Below, in pieces: positions 63,102 to 64,000 of a stretch of 64,000 nucleotides of DNA. The stretch is from positions 158,075,774 to 158,139,773 of the forward strand of contig CM077115.1 in assembly GCA_039619475.1 (NCBI GenBank), written 5' to 3'. The notes under the pieces are model-generated. The model was not told where the DNA came from. It made no database searches and saw only the letters and a program-made list of their open reading frames with translations. The translations under genes were made by a program, and so were the position numbers. Source of the DNA: Icerya purchasi. Lineage: Eukaryota > Arthropoda > Insecta > Hemiptera > Monophlebidae. The first letter of the stretch is position 1; every line of letters begins with the position of its first letter.

Positions 63102-64000
63102 GACAATACCTGTATTATTGCTCCAGGCAAGAAAAAGTGTACGATTGTAATGATTAATGTGATTTTTATTTTCGTAAGTCTGCTATTCAATGGTAATTCT
63201 AGAAAAAGTTGTTTTTTTGCAGCGATAAATTCTATGACATATTTAATTGTTGAATAAACTCAAGTTACAAGAAACATGTAGATTAGACAAAATCTAACTT
63301 ATTGATTAGTTTTATTAATTGGCAATGAACAAATTTTAATAATGTTGTAGTTCTTTACAAAGATGCTTTATGAAAAAATCAACAAAAATTTAATTTTTAA
63401 CCTAGCAGAATTAGAATTAGAATAAGCAATACCTGAAAGGATCATTTTTTGTTTTTTATTTTACTGAATTACGAATTGGATTTTTTTAACATTATTAACT
63501 GTAATAACCAATATTAACTTTAGTTCCTAGATAAATAGGGATAAAGATATGACAGCCTCGAAAACTGCTTTTTCAAATGGTTACTGCAGACTTGCAGCGA
63601 ACGCTTTTCCCTTTTTTTTTTTTTGAACTCGACTTCACATATTGCAGTGTACCTAGATTGTCCCCGACAAGGAATAATAATACTATTATTTATCAGAATT
63701 ACAAACAGAGTAATACTTAAGGAAATAAGTCGAACAACTGACGAAACCGGTCGGACTAATTTATTATATTTATTGTTTTATATGGTTCATTTTTTAATGT
63801 TTTCACAATCTAGATTATGTCATATATTTTTGTGAATTGTTGATTGTATATGTCGTTCGTGTAACAAAAAATATAACATCAGTAATGTTAATGGTCATTT
63901 TTTTAAATTGTTTACATTTATGAAATAGATGTTTTCAAAGCTGGTAATAACAGCAAAGGTCTACATTTTATTCTCTTCAACTATTTCACGGTGTTTCTGT
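63102..64000. other. No gene recognised
   Basis: AT-rich sequence right of the host element. Short frames at 63021-63257 and 63623-63835 lack similarity to anything I know. If RtcB is intact its upstream exons lie beyond this edge. Confidence 0.5.

Noticed and set aside
62877..63150. Overlapping frames on both strands in the right arm as small proteins
   Set aside because: They lie in the inverted arm, and the equivalent frames are not kept in the left arm.
63960..64000. Minus-strand QKHREIVEENKM at the right edge as an upstream RtcB exon
   Set aside because: Only a loose resemblance to the SHNIAKVEEH region of RtcB over a dozen residues, no clear splice context, and cut by the window edge.

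Overview
This is AT-rich nuclear DNA of an animal, most likely an insect; I cannot fix the order. The case for this is two conserved eukaryotic genes split by GT-AG introns, many decayed LINE, piggyBac and hAT relics of arthropod type, and almost no intact long reading frames. Nothing looks bacterial, plasmid or viral.

Two cellular genes are visible, both on the minus strand and both partial. The first is phosphoserine phosphatase (four exons between 51 and 3246, with the 3' end off the left edge). The second is the tRNA ligase RtcB (its last two exons, 26390-26554 and 25077-25304, with earlier exons not in view). They are unrelated in pathway: serine synthesis versus tRNA splicing and XBP1-type RNA ligation.

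From 5.1 to 24.3 kb is a graveyard of mobile DNA. It holds a 470-bp inverted-terminal-repeat element with a partial inverted copy (5.16-5.9 kb), and two copies of one hAT-like element that share an internal LINE fragment and have degenerate 8-bp target duplications (5972-7665 and 16693-18213). It also holds an internally deleted piggyBac-like element with TTAA on both sides (7706-9060), an inverted pair of about 300-bp elements (9485-9778 and 11155-11457), and a tRNA-like SINE candidate (9.9 kb). Remains of at least three LINE types and a broken copy of a multicopy uncharacterised protein (14.3-16.3 kb) complete it.

The dominant feature is a tandem array at 29965-62673, about half the window. 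Its layout is S-(R-S)x16: S is a 1.19-kb non-coding segment and R is a 0.78-kb 5'-truncated RTE-type LINE tail on the minus strand, giving a 1970-bp period. The array sits inside a host element whose roughly 530-bp inverted arms lie at 28991-29512 and 62561-63101. I read it as one LINE insertion that produced an unusually long (about 1.2-kb) target-site duplication, followed by expansion through unequal exchange between the S copies. The units differ almost only by C-to-T or G-to-A transitions, mostly at CpG, and fall into two interleaved haplotypes. If RtcB is intact, the array and its host element lie in an RtcB intron longer than 37 kb. The remaining stretches hold nothing I can identify.
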